64,000 bases of DNA from Arthrobacter sp. efr-133-R2A-120. GTDB lineage: Bacteria; Actinomycetota; Actinomycetes; Actinomycetales; Micrococcaceae. The DNA is taken from the NCBI RefSeq assembly GCF_030209835.1, contig NZ_JARVRF010000028.1:55899-119898 (forward strand). The letters are read 5' to 3'. A program made the position numbers and the translations under genes. The notes under the pieces are model-generated. The model did not search any database. It was given only the letters and a program-made list of their open reading frames with translations, and was not told the origin of the DNA. This document shows positions 1-9,067 of the stretch, piece by piece (positions within the stretch are counted from its first letter, which is position 1; the number at the start of each line of letters is the position of its first letter).

Positions 1-518
1 AGCTCGTTATTCAACGGCTCGAACAGCCGGCGGTGGAACTCAGCGTCGGCGGCTACGAAGTTCTCGCCAGCGTGCGCCAGCTCCTCCATCTGCTTGACGG
101 CTTCTTCGATCAGGGCAAGCTGCTCAGTGGTCATCACGTCCATGGAGGAGCCGATCAGCCCCGATTCGAGCGCTTGGCGCACGTCCACGAGTTGCAGCGC
201 CTCGAGCCCCTGGTGGCGCAGCGACAAGCGGCCCCGGAACGTGAGGCCGTCGGCGAGCGCCTCGAAGTTGCTCGGGGCGACGAACATGCCAAAGCCATGG
301 CGGATCTCGATGACACCCAGCGCCTGCAGCACCTTCAGGGATTCGCGAAGGGTATTGCGCCCTACCCCCAACGCCACGGAGAGTTCATTTTCCGTGGGCA
401 AAGGATCGCCCGCCTCGAGCTCGCGTTCGAGGATCAATTCCATAATGTCCGACTGGAGGGCCCTGAGCCGGGCCTGTGCGCTGAACCGCGCCTGCGGAAC
501 GACACCGGAAGTGGTCAT
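1..518 (-). CDS. FadR/GntR-family transcriptional regulator (partial, C-terminus outside window)
   Basis: The minus strand reads MTTSGVVPQARFSAQARLRA from 518, with GGAGAG a few bases upstream of the ATG. Residues about 20-85 form the GntR winged helix (PTENELSVALGVGRNTLRES, then VIEIRHGFGMFVA). An FCD-type all-helical domain begins near residue 100 (LVDVRQALESGLIG) and the frame is still open at base 1. FCD regulators usually bind small acids or sugars. The gene is divergent from the sialic-acid type transporter operon, and a perfect inverted repeat lies between them, so I infer that it controls that operon in the manner of NanR. The ligand is not shown by the sequence. Confidence 0.85.
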   Translation of the reverse strand, partial: MTTSGVVPQARFSAQARLRALQSDIMELILERELEAGDPLPTENELSVALGVGRNTLRESLKVLQALGVIEIRHGFGMFVAPSNFEALADGLTFRGRLSLRHQGLEALQLVDVRQALESGLIGSSMDVMTTEQLALIEEAVKQMEELAHAGENFVAADAEFHRRLFEPLNNE

Positions 519-802
519 GGCTCTCCTTGCAAAAGTACCCATCCTTGGCCCGGATCCTTTCAGGACCGGGGACAAGGAATCAGTGCAGTGTTAATGTTGA
601 GGTGAGCCTAGCGCCCACCGTGGATATAGTGCTTCGCAACATACAATATCGGATGTCCCATCTCCTTGATAGATGTTCGCCCTAATTTTTGACCGAGCCC
701 CAGGCCGAACTTCGCAAGGCGAACCGCGGCGCATCGCCAATCGGCAGCACCTGCCGGCGACGCCGCAGTCGCTCGTCGGGTCACCAGTGATCCAAATCTC
801 GC

Positions 803-865
803 TTGACGACTTCATGTGACCGCCCTTACAGTTTCTTTACGAGCATCGGATGTCCTACATCCGAT
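803..865 (+). promoter_or_regulatory. Promoter and operator of the sialic-acid type operon
   Basis: A perfect inverted repeat (arms ATCGGATGT at 845-853 and ACATCCGAT at 857-865, 3-base spacer) sits just before the binding-protein gene. The same half-site ATCGGATGT recurs at 648-656, nearer the divergent regulator, without a good second arm. A plausible sigma-70 promoter is TTGACG (803-808), 18 bases, TACAGT (827-832), which puts the operator at or just after the transcription start where a bound repressor would block it. The rest of the 377-base gap (519-895) shows nothing else I can support. Confidence 0.65.
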
Positions 866-895
866 AACCAGAAAACTTGAATGGTGAGGCATCTT

Positions 896-2521
896 ATGAG
901 CAACACGATTAACACCCTGCCGCTGGTCAGCGACGCCAGCCGACGCAACTTCCTCAAGCTGACCGGGGCGATTGGAGCCGCGGCAGCCTTCACGGCCACC
1001 CTGTCGGCATGTGGTGGTCCTGCCTCCACCACAACGGGCGCAGCAAACAACACTGCGGCCGTCAACAAGGATCTCACCATCGAAGCAGGCATCTCCTATG
1101 CCCTGTCCACGGGTTTCGACCCGATGACGTCCTCCGGAGCCACGCCGCAGGCGGCCAACCTGCACATCTTCGAAGGCCTCGTGGAACTCCACCCCGCTAC
1201 CCGCGAGCCTTACAACGCGCTGGCCGCCAGCGACCCCAAGAAGGTCAACGACACCACGTACCAGGTGACCATCCGCGACGGCGCCAAGTTCCACAACGGC
1301 GCCCCTGTCACCACCGACGATGTTGTCTACTCCTTCACCCGCGTGATGGACCCGGCCAACAAGTCCTTGTTCTCCCAGTTCATTCCCTTCATCAAGGACG
1401 TCAAGGCCCTCGATGCCAAGACGGTCGAGTTCTCACTGAAGTACCCTTTCCCCGGCTTCGGACCCCGAATCTCCGTGGTGAAGGTGGTTCCGAAGGCTCT
1501 GGCCTCAGCCGATCAGAAGGGATTCGATGCCAAGCCCGTAGGTTCCGGCCCCTACAAGCTGATCTCGGCAGTGAAGGACGACAAGATCGTCTTCGAAGCA
1601 TTCGCCGACTACAACGGCCCCAAGCCGGCACTCGCCAAGGGCATGACCTGGCTGTTGCTCTCGGACGCGGCAGCCCGTGTCACCGCAGTCCAGTCGGGCC
1701 GCGTCCAGGCGATCGAAGACGTCCCCTACCTGGACATGGACGGGCTCAAGTCCAAGACCCGCGTTGAATCCGTGCAGTCCTTCGGCATGCTGTTCCTGAT
1801 GTTCAACTGCGCCAAGGCCCCGTTCGACAACAAGCTGGTCCGCCAGGCACTCCATTATGGACTGGACAAGGACGCCATCATCAAGAAGGCCTTGTTCGGC
1901 AATGCCAAGGCTGCGTCGTCGTACTTCCAAGAGGGCCACCCGGACTACGTCAAGGCCAAGAACGTCTACGGATACGATCCCCAGAAGGCCGCGGACCTCC
2001 TCAAGCAGGCCGGCGTGAGCAACCTCGAATTCGAGCTGCTCACCACCGATACTGCCTGGGTCAAGGACGTTGCCCCGCTGATGCTTGAATCCTGGAACAA
2101 GATCCCGGGTGTCAAGGTCACCGCAAAGAACCTGCAGTCCGGCGCCTTGTACTCAGACAGGGTTGGCAAGGCCGACTTCTCCGTGGTTGCGGCCCCAGGC
2201 GACCCCTCCGTCTTCGGCAACGACGCAGACCTGCTCTTGAGCTGGTTCTACTCCGGCGCCACCTGGATGGCCAAGCGCGCCTACTGGACCACTTCGGAAA
2301 GCGCCACCCTCCAGGGCCTGATGGACAAGGGCTCGCAGGCCGCAGCCGCCGACGCGAAGAAGATCACCGGCCAGATCGTGGACCTCGTCTCAGACGAAGT
2401 CCCGCTGTACCCGCTCTTCCACCGCCAGCTCCCCAGTGCATGGGACGAAAAGAAGCTCTCAGGCTTCAAGCCGCTGCCCACCACGGGACTGTCCTTCATC
2501 GGCGTCGGCCGCACCTCCTAG
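896..2521 (+). CDS. Family 5 (DppA/OppA/SatA-type) ABC substrate-binding lipoprotein
   Basis: This is an extracytoplasmic solute-binding protein of the peptide/nickel/sialic-acid class (SBP family 5), about 541 residues, the normal length. The N-terminus has a twin-arginine-like motif ([10 protein letters not shown], residues 15-24) followed by a hydrophobic stretch and the lipobox LSAC (Cys39), so it is probably a Tat-exported lipoprotein. I chose the ATG at 896 rather than 881 because GTGAGG lies six bases upstream of it. It is the first gene of the operon leading into permease and ATPase genes and then nanA/nanK/nanE-like genes, so sialic acid or a sialoside is the likely ligand. Peptide uptake cannot be excluded from the protein alone. 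Confidence 0.88.
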   Translation: MSNTINTLPLVSDASRRNFLKLTGAIGAAAAFTATLSACGGPASTTTGAANNTAAVNKDLTIEAGISYALSTGFDPMTSSGATPQAANLHIFEGLVELHPATREPYNALAASDPKKVNDTTYQVTIRDGAKFHNGAPVTTDDVVYSFTRVMDPANKSLFSQFIPFIKDVKALDAKTVEFSLKYPFPGFGPRISVVKVVPKALASADQKGFDAKPVGSGPYKLISAVKDDKIVFEAFADYNGPKPALAKGMTWLLLSDAAARVTAVQSGRVQAIEDVPYLDMDGLKSKTRVESVQSFGMLFLMFNCAKAPFDNKLVRQALHYGLDKDAIIKKALFGNAKAASSYFQEGHPDYVKAKNVYGYDPQKAADLLKQAGVSNLEFELLTTDTAWVKDVAPLMLESWNKIPGVKVTAKNLQSGALYSDRVGKADFSVVAAPGDPSVFGNDADLLLSWFYSGATWMAKRAYWTTSESATLQGLMDKGSQAAAADAKKITGQIVDLVSDEVPLYPLFHRQLPSAWDEKKLSGFKPLPTTGLSFIGVGRTS

Positions 2522-2526
2522 CCACA

Positions 2527-2592
2527 CCCAACTGGCTCGCATTTGTTGTCGTTTAGACGGCTCAAAACGACACTTACTGCGAGTCAGTTGGG
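2527..2592. repeat. 66-base intergenic hairpin inside the transporter operon
   Basis: Outer arms CCCAACTGGCTCGCA (2527-2541) and TGCGAGTCAGTTGGG (2578-2592) pair at 14 of 15 positions. An inner stem TGTCGTTT (2547-2554) pairs with AAACGACA (2565-2572). There is no T-run after it, and it lies between the abundant binding-protein gene and the permease gene. It could stabilise the upstream message or attenuate the downstream genes. Its size and two-storey form suggest an interspersed REP-like element. Confidence 0.85.
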
Positions 2593-2627
2593 CCCCCGCA
2601 CCAAAGCAACCGGAGAACAAATTGGTC

Positions 2628-3578
2628 ATGATATTGCGTCTGCTTGGACGCAGGCTCGCAGCATTGCCCCTGATGATCCTGGGCATCACGCTGCTGGTCT
2701 TCCTCGTCCTTCAAGCAGCACCAGGCGACCAGGCCAGCACTGCCCTCGGCGAAGGCGCCAGCGAGGCGGCCAAACAGCAGTACCGCCAGGACAACGGCCT
2801 GAACGATCCCCTTTTCGTCCAATACTTCCGCTTCCTGGGCAGGCTCCTGCAGCTAGATCTTGGCGTGACCACCCCGCCGTCCAAGTCGGTGGCAAGCATG
2901 ATCGCCGCGGCCTTCCCGCTGACCCTCCAGCTGACGTTCCTCGGGGTGATCATCGCCGTCATCCTGTCCTTGGTTTTCGGCATCATCGGCGCCCTTTACC
3001 GCGACAAATGGCAGGACCAGTTGGTCCGGATCTTCTCCATCGCGGCCATCGCCACCCCGTCCTTCTGGCTTGGCATCCTGCTCATCCAGTGGTTCGCGCT
3101 TGGGGACAACCCGCTGTTTCCCTCGGGTGGAATCGCGACGCCGGAGTCCGGCTTCGGCGGTTGGCTCAACTCGATGGCGCTTCCGGCCCTCGCGCTCGGC
3201 ATTCCGGTCTCCGCTTCCCTGATCCGCGTGGTCCGCACGTCGATGGTGGAGGAACTGGACCGCGACTACGTCCGGACAGCCATCGGCAACGGAGTCCCCT
3301 ACCGCGAGGTGGTTTCCCGGAACGTCCTGCGCAACGCGCTCGTGACTCCGGTGACCGTGCTGGGACTCAGGATCGGCTACCTCCTGGGCGGCGCCGTCGT
3401 GATTGAAATGATCTTCGCCCTTCCCGGCATGGGCCAGCTGATCCTCAACGGCATCACCAACCTGGACGTCAACCTGGTCCAGGGCGTGGTCCTCACCATC
3501 TCGGTCACCTTCGTTCTAGTCAACATCGTGGTGGACCTCCTGTACCTGCTCATCAACCCCCGAATCAGGACGGTATAG
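2628..3578 (+). CDS. ABC transporter permease, DppB type
   Basis: An inner-membrane permease of about 316 residues, normal for DppB/OppB/SatB. About six hydrophobic segments are visible (residues ~9-29, 100-125, 135-155, 180-200, 245-270, 290-310). The cytoplasmic EAA-like loop (DYVRTAIGNGVPYREVVSRN) would contact the ATPase. I chose the ATG at 2628 (MILRLLGRRLAALPLM); the open frame runs further upstream through the hairpin region without family similarity. GGAGA lies at 2612-2616; an in-frame TTG at 2622 is a weaker alternative. It ends two bases before the fused permease-ATPase gene. Confidence 0.9.
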   Translation: MILRLLGRRLAALPLMILGITLLVFLVLQAAPGDQASTALGEGASEAAKQQYRQDNGLNDPLFVQYFRFLGRLLQLDLGVTTPPSKSVASMIAAAFPLTLQLTFLGVIIAVILSLVFGIIGALYRDKWQDQLVRIFSIAAIATPSFWLGILLIQWFALGDNPLFPSGGIATPESGFGGWLNSMALPALALGIPVSASLIRVVRTSMVEELDRDYVRTAIGNGVPYREVVSRNVLRNALVTPVTVLGLRIGYLLGGAVVIEMIFALPGMGQLILNGITNLDVNLVQGVVLTISVTFVLVNIVVDLLYLLINPRIRTV

Positions 3579-3580
3579 CC

Positions 3581-5719
3581 ATGCGCAGCAAACTTGCTGA
3601 ACGGCTCAGCGCCCCGGGCGTCCGCTTCAAGTCCCTCCCCTGGGGATCGCGTTTTGCCCTGTTGTTCCTCGTGGTTATCGCCTTGGCAGCCATCTTCGCT
3701 CCGGTCGTCGCGCCCCACGATCCCCTGGAAACGTTCATTCCTGCGCAAGCTCCGGACGGCGACCACTTCTTCGGCACCGACCGCCTGGGCCGCGACATCT
3801 TCTCCCGGCTCCTTTACGGCTCACAATCCTCGCTCATGATCGGCCTCGGCGCAGTGGCCCTTGCGATCGTCGTCGGCGCCGTGCTTGGCTCGCTCGCCGC
3901 GACGTCCAGCAAGGCCGTCAACGAGATCATCATGCGCCTCATGGACATCCTCATGGCCTTCCCGGGCATCGCCCTCGCGGCAGTGCTCCTGGCGGCGTTC
4001 GGCAACTCAGTGCCCACCATCATCGTCGCGATCGCCATCATCTACACCCCGCAGCTCGCCCGCGTGGTCCGCGCCAATGTGCTGTCCCAATACGGTGAAG
4101 ACTACGTCCGCGCCGAACGCGTGATGGGCGCCGGCCGCGCCTACATCCTGCTCAAGCACATTGTCCGCAACACCGCGGCCCCGGTGCTGGTTTTCGCCAC
4201 GGTCATGGTGGCCGACGCCATCATCCTCGAAGCATCGCTGTCCTTCCTCGGCGCCGGCGTCCAGGATCCCGCGCCGTCATGGGGCAACGTGATCTCCTAC
4301 GGCCGCAACCTGGTCCTCTCCGGCGGCTGGTGGGCAACCACCTTCGCCGGCCTCACCATCCTGCTCACCGTGCTTGCGCTGAACATCCTCGCCGAGGGCC
4401 TCACTGATGCCATGGTGAATCCGAAGCTGCGGAAGGCACCGGTCGTGAAGGACGACGACGGTGCTGCCGCTGCCTTTGCGGGCGCCGCGATGGCGGGCGC
4501 CGCCGTCGATACCGAGATTGCGACGTCGGTGGCCCAGTCTTCCGTGGTGGAACAGCACGAGCTCGACGGCGTTCGCGCCGCCAACGGCGATCCGCTCTCC
4601 GAAGAGGACTACGCGGCGTCCGTCCTGAACGATCCGAAGCTCGCGGCAGAGAATCCGCACGCACTGCTCGATACGGAGCTTGAGCTCCTCGCATCGATCG
4701 AGGCCAAGCGCACCGATCGACTCCCACAGGTCCCAGCCGACGCCCGGAACGTGCTGGAGATCAAGAACCTGTCCATCCGCTTCCCCGGCCGCTTCGGCGA
4801 AACCGCGATCGTGGACAACGTCTCCTTCACCGTCCGCGAAGGGGAAACCATGGGACTGGTGGGCGAATCCGGTTGCGGCAAGTCCATCACGTCCCTCGCG
4901 ATCATGGGCCTCCTGCCAAAGACCGCCGAGATCACCGGTTCCATCGTCTTCGATGGCAAGGAACTCCTGGATTCCGGCTCGAAGCACAGCAACGCCAAGG
5001 CCTACCAGGGCCTGCGCGGCGAACAGATCGCCATGGTGTACCAGGACGCGCTGAGCTCGCTCAACCCGTCCATGAAGATCAAGGAGCAAATGACCCAGCT
5101 GACCAGGCGAGGCGGCCGCAAGACCCCTGCCGAGTTGCTGGAAATGGTCAAGCTCGATCCCGTGCGCACGCTCGCCAGCTATCCGCACGAGCTCTCCGGC
5201 GGCCAGCGCCAACGCGTGCTGATCGCCATGGCACTCTCCCGCTCGCCGAAGATCGTGGTGGCAGACGAACCCACCACCGCCCTAGACGTCACCGTCCAGA
5301 AGCAAGTAGTGGAACTGCTCAACGAACTGCGCGAACAGCTCGGCTTCGCCATGGTCTTCGTCAGCCACGACCTCGCCCTGGTTGCCTCCCTGGCGCACCG
5401 GATCACGGTCATGTATGCAGGCCAGGTGGTGGAATCCGCACAAGCTTCGGAGCTCCTGCAGAACCCGCGGCACGAATACACGCGCGGTCTGTTGGGCGCA
5501 GTCCTTTCGATCGAGGCCGACGCCGTCCGCCTCCACCAGATCCCCGGCACCGTCCCCTCGCCGCGCGATTTCGCCGCTGGCGACCGCTTTGCGGCACGCT
5601 CGTTGAGGCCCGACGCCGACCCGAACCAGCAATTGGTCCTCGCCGTTGTTGAACCCGCGGGCGGCGGAACGGACCGGGACCACTACTGGGCCAGCCACCT
5701 GAAGGAGGACGCAAAATGA
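3581..5719 (+). CDS. Fused ABC permease (DppC type) and ATP-binding protein (DppD type)
   Basis: One 712-residue protein joins two subunits that are usually separate. Residues ~1-285 are a DppC-like permease with N-terminal TM (~25-43), the FFGTDRLGRDIFSR signature (~63-76) and an EAA loop near 172-192. Residues ~286-385 are an Ala/Asp/Glu-rich linker. Residues ~390-712 are an ABC ATPase with Walker A GESGCGKS (428-435), signature LSGGQRQR, Walker B IVVADEPT, the H-loop FVSHD and the C-terminal oligopeptide-ATPase extension. Start ATG 3581 follows the permease stop closely. Such permease/ATPase fusions are known in actinobacteria. It overlaps the next ATPase gene by four bases. Confidence 0.92.
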   Translation: MRSKLAERLSAPGVRFKSLPWGSRFALLFLVVIALAAIFAPVVAPHDPLETFIPAQAPDGDHFFGTDRLGRDIFSRLLYGSQSSLMIGLGAVALAIVVGAVLGSLAATSSKAVNEIIMRLMDILMAFPGIALAAVLLAAFGNSVPTIIVAIAIIYTPQLARVVRANVLSQYGEDYVRAERVMGAGRAYILLKHIVRNTAAPVLVFATVMVADAIILEASLSFLGAGVQDPAPSWGNVISYGRNLVLSGGWWATTFAGLTILLTVLALNILAEGLTDAMVNPKLRKAPVVKDDDGAAAAFAGAAMAGAAVDTEIATSVAQSSVVEQHELDGVRAANGDPLSEEDYAASVLNDPKLAAENPHALLDTELELLASIEAKRTDRLPQVPADARNVLEIKNLSIRFPGRFGETAIVDNVSFTVREGETMGLVGESGCGKSITSLAIMGLLPKTAEITGSIVFDGKELLDSGSKHSNAKAYQGLRGEQIAMVYQDALSSLNPSMKIKEQMTQLTRRGGRKTPAELLEMVKLDPVRTLASYPHELSGGQRQRVLIAMALSRSPKIVVADEPTTALDVTVQKQVVELLNELREQLGFAMVFVSHDLALVASLAHRITVMYAGQVVESAQASELLQNPRHEYTRGLLGAVLSIEADAVRLHQIPGTVPSPRDFAAGDRFAARSLRPDADPNQQLVLAVVEPAGGGTDRDHYWASHLKEDAK

Positions 5720-6522
5720 GTGTTTCAACCGGCAAGCCGGTCATCGAACTGAAAGACGTCAAGGTCCACCACCGGGCCCGCACGGGCGGCCTCTTCCGGC
5801 CCAACATCGTCAAGGCAGTCAACGGCGTGGACTTCAGCATCAGCCGCGGCGAAACGGTCGGTATCGTCGGTGAGTCCGGCTGCGGCAAGTCCACGCTCGC
5901 TTCAGTGCTCGTGGGACTCCAGGCCCCGACGTCGGGCCAGGTGCTCTTCCACGGCAAGCCGGCCATCAAGCGCAACGCCCGGATGCGCAAGGAATTCGGA
6001 CGCGCCGTCTCCGTGGTCTTCCAGGACCCCGCCACGGCACTCAATCCGCGCATGACCATCCAGGACATCCTCACCGATCCCCTGCAGGTGCACGGCATCG
6101 GCAACGCCGCGTCCCGCTCGGACAAGGTCAAGGAACTGCTGGCCCTCGTGGGCTTGCCGCAATCGGCGGCCGAGGTCACGCCGTCGCAAGTCTCCGGTGG
6201 CCAGCGCCAGCGCGTGGCGATCGCCCGCGCACTCGCCTTGGACCCGGACATCATCGTGGCGGACGAGCCGACGTCGGCCCTCGACGTTTCCGTCCGCGCC
6301 CAAGTCCTGAACCTGCTGTCCGACCTGAAAACCCAGCTGAACCTCGGCATGGTGTTCATTTCGCACGACATCCAGACCGTCCGCTACGTCTCCGACCGCA
6401 TCTGCGTCATGTACTTCGGACAGATCGTCGAGGAAGGCCCGGCCGCCCAGATCTTCGACAACCCGAGCAACGACTACACCAAGAAGCTGCTCGGCGCCGC
6501 GCCCAGCCTGCTCCACACCTAA
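5716..6522 (+). CDS. ABC transporter ATP-binding protein, DppF/OppF type
   Basis: The second ATPase of the importer, 268 residues. Walker A GESGCGKST (~52-60), Q-loop VVFQDP, signature VSGGQRQR, Walker B DIIVADEPT and H-loop FISHD are all present, so it should hydrolyse ATP. It should pair with the ATPase half of the upstream fusion protein. It lacks the longer C-terminal tail that some OppF proteins carry. The ATG overlaps the preceding stop, indicating coupled translation. Confidence 0.92.
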   Translation: MSVSTGKPVIELKDVKVHHRARTGGLFRPNIVKAVNGVDFSISRGETVGIVGESGCGKSTLASVLVGLQAPTSGQVLFHGKPAIKRNARMRKEFGRAVSVVFQDPATALNPRMTIQDILTDPLQVHGIGNAASRSDKVKELLALVGLPQSAAEVTPSQVSGGQRQRVAIARALALDPDIIVADEPTSALDVSVRAQVLNLLSDLKTQLNLGMVFISHDIQTVRYVSDRICVMYFGQIVEEGPAAQIFDNPSNDYTKKLLGAAPSLLHT

Positions 6523-6557
6523 GTTTTCCCATCCAGATCCAAGCAACGGAGATTTCT

Positions 6558-7475
6558 GTGTCTACTCAGTTCCAGGGCGTCATTCCCCCGGTCATCACCC
6601 CCCGCCACGCGGACGGCCGCGTTGACACCGCGTCCCTGAAGAACGTCACCAAGCACCTGCTCGACGGCGGTGTGTCCGGCCTCTTCGTGTTGGGCTCCTC
6701 CGGCGAGGTCCCCTACATGACCAACGAAGAGCGCGAACTCGCCGTCTCCACGATCGCCGACGCAAACGCCGGTGCCGTGCCCCTGATCGTGGGCGCCAAC
6801 GAACAAACGACCAACCGCGTCATCGAAGAAGCGCGCAAAGTTGTGGACCTCGGCGCCGACGCAATCGTGGTCACCTCCATGTACTACGCCATCGGCAACG
6901 CCCAGGAGACCGAAACCCACTTCCGCAGCATCCACGCTGCCGTGGACAAGCCGATCTTCGCCTACGACGTCCCCGTCCGCACCCACTTCAAGCTGCCCAC
7001 CGACCTCTTGGTCCGCCTCGGCCGCGACGGCGTGATCGCAGGCGTCAAGGACTCCTCCGGCGACGACGTCTCCTTCCGCCAACTCATCCTCGCAGCCAAG
7101 GACATCCCCAACTTCGACATCTTCACAGGCCACGAAATCGTCGTCGACGGCGCCCTCCTCGCAGGCGCCCAAGGCGTAGTCCCCGGCCTCGGCAACGTCG
7201 ACCCCGCTGGTTACCGCCGCTTGTTCGACGCCACCCAAGACGGAGACTGGACCGCCGCCGCCGCCGAACAAGACCGCCTGGCCGACCTTTTCGACATCGT
7301 CTACACCCCCAACGGCCGCGTCTCCGGCGGCGCAGCAGGACTAGGCGCTTTCAAGACCGCCCTCCAGCTCATGGGCATCATCGAATCCAACACGATGAGC
7401 GCCCCCATGCTCTCCCTCAACGCCGAAGAAACCTCCGCAATCCGCACGATCCTCGAGCGCAACGGCCTGGTCTAG
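6558..7475 (+). CDS. DapA/NanA-family aldolase, probable N-acetylneuraminate lyase
   Basis: A 305-residue class I aldolase of the dihydrodipicolinate synthase / N-acetylneuraminate lyase family. Key features are GSSGE (46-50) for pyruvate carboxylate binding, Tyr136 in FAYDVP, and the Schiff-base lysine Lys164 in GVKDSSG. The start is GTG 6558 after ACGGAGA. Family membership is clear; the specific substrate is inferred from position between the transporter and nanK/nanE-like genes, where it would split N-acetylneuraminate into pyruvate and N-acetylmannosamine. Other 2-keto-3-deoxy acids are possible because the family is catalytically diverse. Confidence 0.85.
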   Translation: MSTQFQGVIPPVITPRHADGRVDTASLKNVTKHLLDGGVSGLFVLGSSGEVPYMTNEERELAVSTIADANAGAVPLIVGANEQTTNRVIEEARKVVDLGADAIVVTSMYYAIGNAQETETHFRSIHAAVDKPIFAYDVPVRTHFKLPTDLLVRLGRDGVIAGVKDSSGDDVSFRQLILAAKDIPNFDIFTGHEIVVDGALLAGAQGVVPGLGNVDPAGYRRLFDATQDGDWTAAAAEQDRLADLFDIVYTPNGRVSGGAAGLGAFKTALQLMGIIESNTMSAPMLSLNAEETSAIRTILERNGLV

Positions 7476-7627
7476 GAGGGCGGCACCGGCTCGCTCACCG
7501 TTCGCGGGTTGCCGGATGTCACCTTCTGTGGGTTGCCTCGGCCGGGTCGTGACGCAGGGCCAGTTTTGCCGTCCCTTAGCGTTCAGCCCCTCCCCAAGCC
7601 TCGCAAGCTCGGCTCGGGCCCCTGGGG

Positions 7628-7925
7628 CTTCTCTTCCTCCCGACGCATCGCTACAGTCGCTGAGCGACTTCCGCAATGCTTTGGTCGGCGATGCGGGACT
7701 ACACAAAACCGTCCCTCCGCCACTCGGGCGATTGGGTCACCGCTCGCTTCGGGAACGTCAGCATCCGCCGGCTCGGCGTGCGGTCTATGAGTCGACAGTT
7801 CGCAACGTCAGGTGAGCTAATCGCCCGAGGCGCCGGGCCGGGGTCTTGCGTAGGCGCGCATCGCCGACCAGAGTCGCCCGAAGGTCGCCCAGCGACCGGA
7901 GGGCGACGGCGGGAGGTGTCTAAGC
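7628..7925. repeat. Long imperfect palindrome between the lyase and kinase genes
   Basis: The 590-base gap 7476-8069 has no convincing gene but contains a large inverted repeat centred near 7776. The 40-base arms 7656-7695 and 7857-7896 match in register at roughly 31 of 40 positions, including a perfect GGTCGGCGATGCG / CGCATCGCCGACC block. Inside them, exactly 27 bases further in on each side, a second perfect pair occurs: CTCGGGCGATT (7723-7733) and AATCGCCCGAG (7819-7829). Weaker pairing continues outward to about 7628 and 7925. It could be a MITE-like element, a recombination remnant or a structured RNA. The remainder of the gap shows nothing recognisable. Confidence 0.75.
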
Positions 7926-8069
7926 GCCGGCAAGGCCGCGGTTTGGCGCCGCCGCAACCACACCTAACTTGAGCACACACGAAACGCTACGGTCCGCGCT
8001 GACTCAGCCACATCAAGGCGTGTCCCAGCAGCAATGAACCCAGCAATCGAACGATCCGGAGGACAAAGC

Positions 8070-9029
8070 ATGATGTACGTGGTCGGGGTTGATCTTGGAG
8101 GGACGAAGACTGCCGCGGGGGTCGTGGGGGGCGATGGGGAGGTGTTGTTTTCGGAGCAGATTCCTACGCTGAGTCGGGGTGGGCGCGACGCTATTTTGAG
8201 GGCGACCGCGGCGCTCGTAGGGCGGCTCATAAGGCGGGCGGCGGGTGAGGGAATCGACGTCGGGCGTGTTGGCGTGGGTTCGGCCGGGGTCATTGATGCC
8301 GTGAACGGTGAGGTGGTTTCGGCGACTGATGCGATCCTGGGGTGGGCCGGGACCAGGTTGACGGCGGGGTTGGCGCAACTCCTTGGCTTGCCTAGGGGGT
8401 CAGTCAGCGCGGTCAACGACGTGCATGCGCATGCTCTTGGTGAGGCGTGGCGTGGGGCGGCTGCGGGGTCTTCGAGTTCGCTCATGGTGGCTTTCGGGAC
8501 GGGTGTGGGCGGCAGCTTCGTGCTGGACGGCGCTCCTGTTTTGGGGCACCACTATGTGGGTGGGCACGTGGGACACTTTGCTTCGCCGTACGCGTATCAC
8601 GAGGGCAAGGCCCTCCCGTGCGTTTGCGGCGGCTCGGGCCACGTCGAGGCGATCGCTTCGGGCCCGGCCATCCATGAATCCTTCCTCCGTTTCGGCGGCT
8701 CCCCCGCGGTCCCTGATACGCGTGCCGTGTTTGCTTTGGCTCACGACGGCGATCGTGCCGACTCGGCTGACAGTGCTGCCGCCATCAAGGCCATCGGCGC
8801 GGGCGCGGGTGCTGCCGGGCAGGCGATCGGCGGGCTCGTCAACATCCTCGACCCGGAGACGGTGGTGGTTTCCGGGGGTCTCGCGGATGCGGGAGATTTC
8901 TGGTGGAAACCCATGGAACGCGCCCTGCGCAAGGAGCTCATGGCCCCGCTTGCTGACATTCCCGTGCTTCGCGCGGCGCTAGGCAATACCGCGGCCATTG
9001 TGGGCGCGGCCAAACTCGTCCTGAACTGA
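8070..9029 (+). CDS. nanK: ROK-family sugar kinase, probable N-acetylmannosamine kinase
   Basis: A 319-residue ROK kinase. The N-terminal phosphate motif DLGGTKT, the substrate loop GGHVGHF and the ROK zinc motif region CVCGGSGHVEAIASG are present, though one usual cysteine is histidine here. I chose ATG 8070 because GGAGGA lies six bases upstream; the open frame begins earlier without family similarity. Directly upstream of nanE, so phosphorylation of N-acetylmannosamine to its 6-phosphate is the likely role. Glucokinase-type activity is the alternative. Its third-position base choice differs somewhat from the genes before the palindrome (more G-ending codons early on). Confidence 0.8.
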   Translation: MMYVVGVDLGGTKTAAGVVGGDGEVLFSEQIPTLSRGGRDAILRATAALVGRLIRRAAGEGIDVGRVGVGSAGVIDAVNGEVVSATDAILGWAGTRLTAGLAQLLGLPRGSVSAVNDVHAHALGEAWRGAAAGSSSSLMVAFGTGVGGSFVLDGAPVLGHHYVGGHVGHFASPYAYHEGKALPCVCGGSGHVEAIASGPAIHESFLRFGGSPAVPDTRAVFALAHDGDRADSADSAAAIKAIGAGAGAAGQAIGGLVNILDPETVVVSGGLADAGDFWWKPMERALRKELMAPLADIPVLRAALGNTAAIVGAAKLVLN

Positions 9030-9067
9030 CACCCGAACACCCGAACCCCCTCGCAAGGAGACACCCC

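Noticed and set aside
33..605. Long plus-strand open frames at the left edge
   Set aside because: They are shadows of the minus-strand FadR/GntR gene, which has the clear family motifs and a ribosome binding site.
7509..7972. Overlapping open frames of 90-100 codons in the gap after the lyase gene
   Set aside because: Composition is Arg/Ser/Pro-rich in all frames, with no ribosome sites or motifs; the palindrome explains the stretch better.
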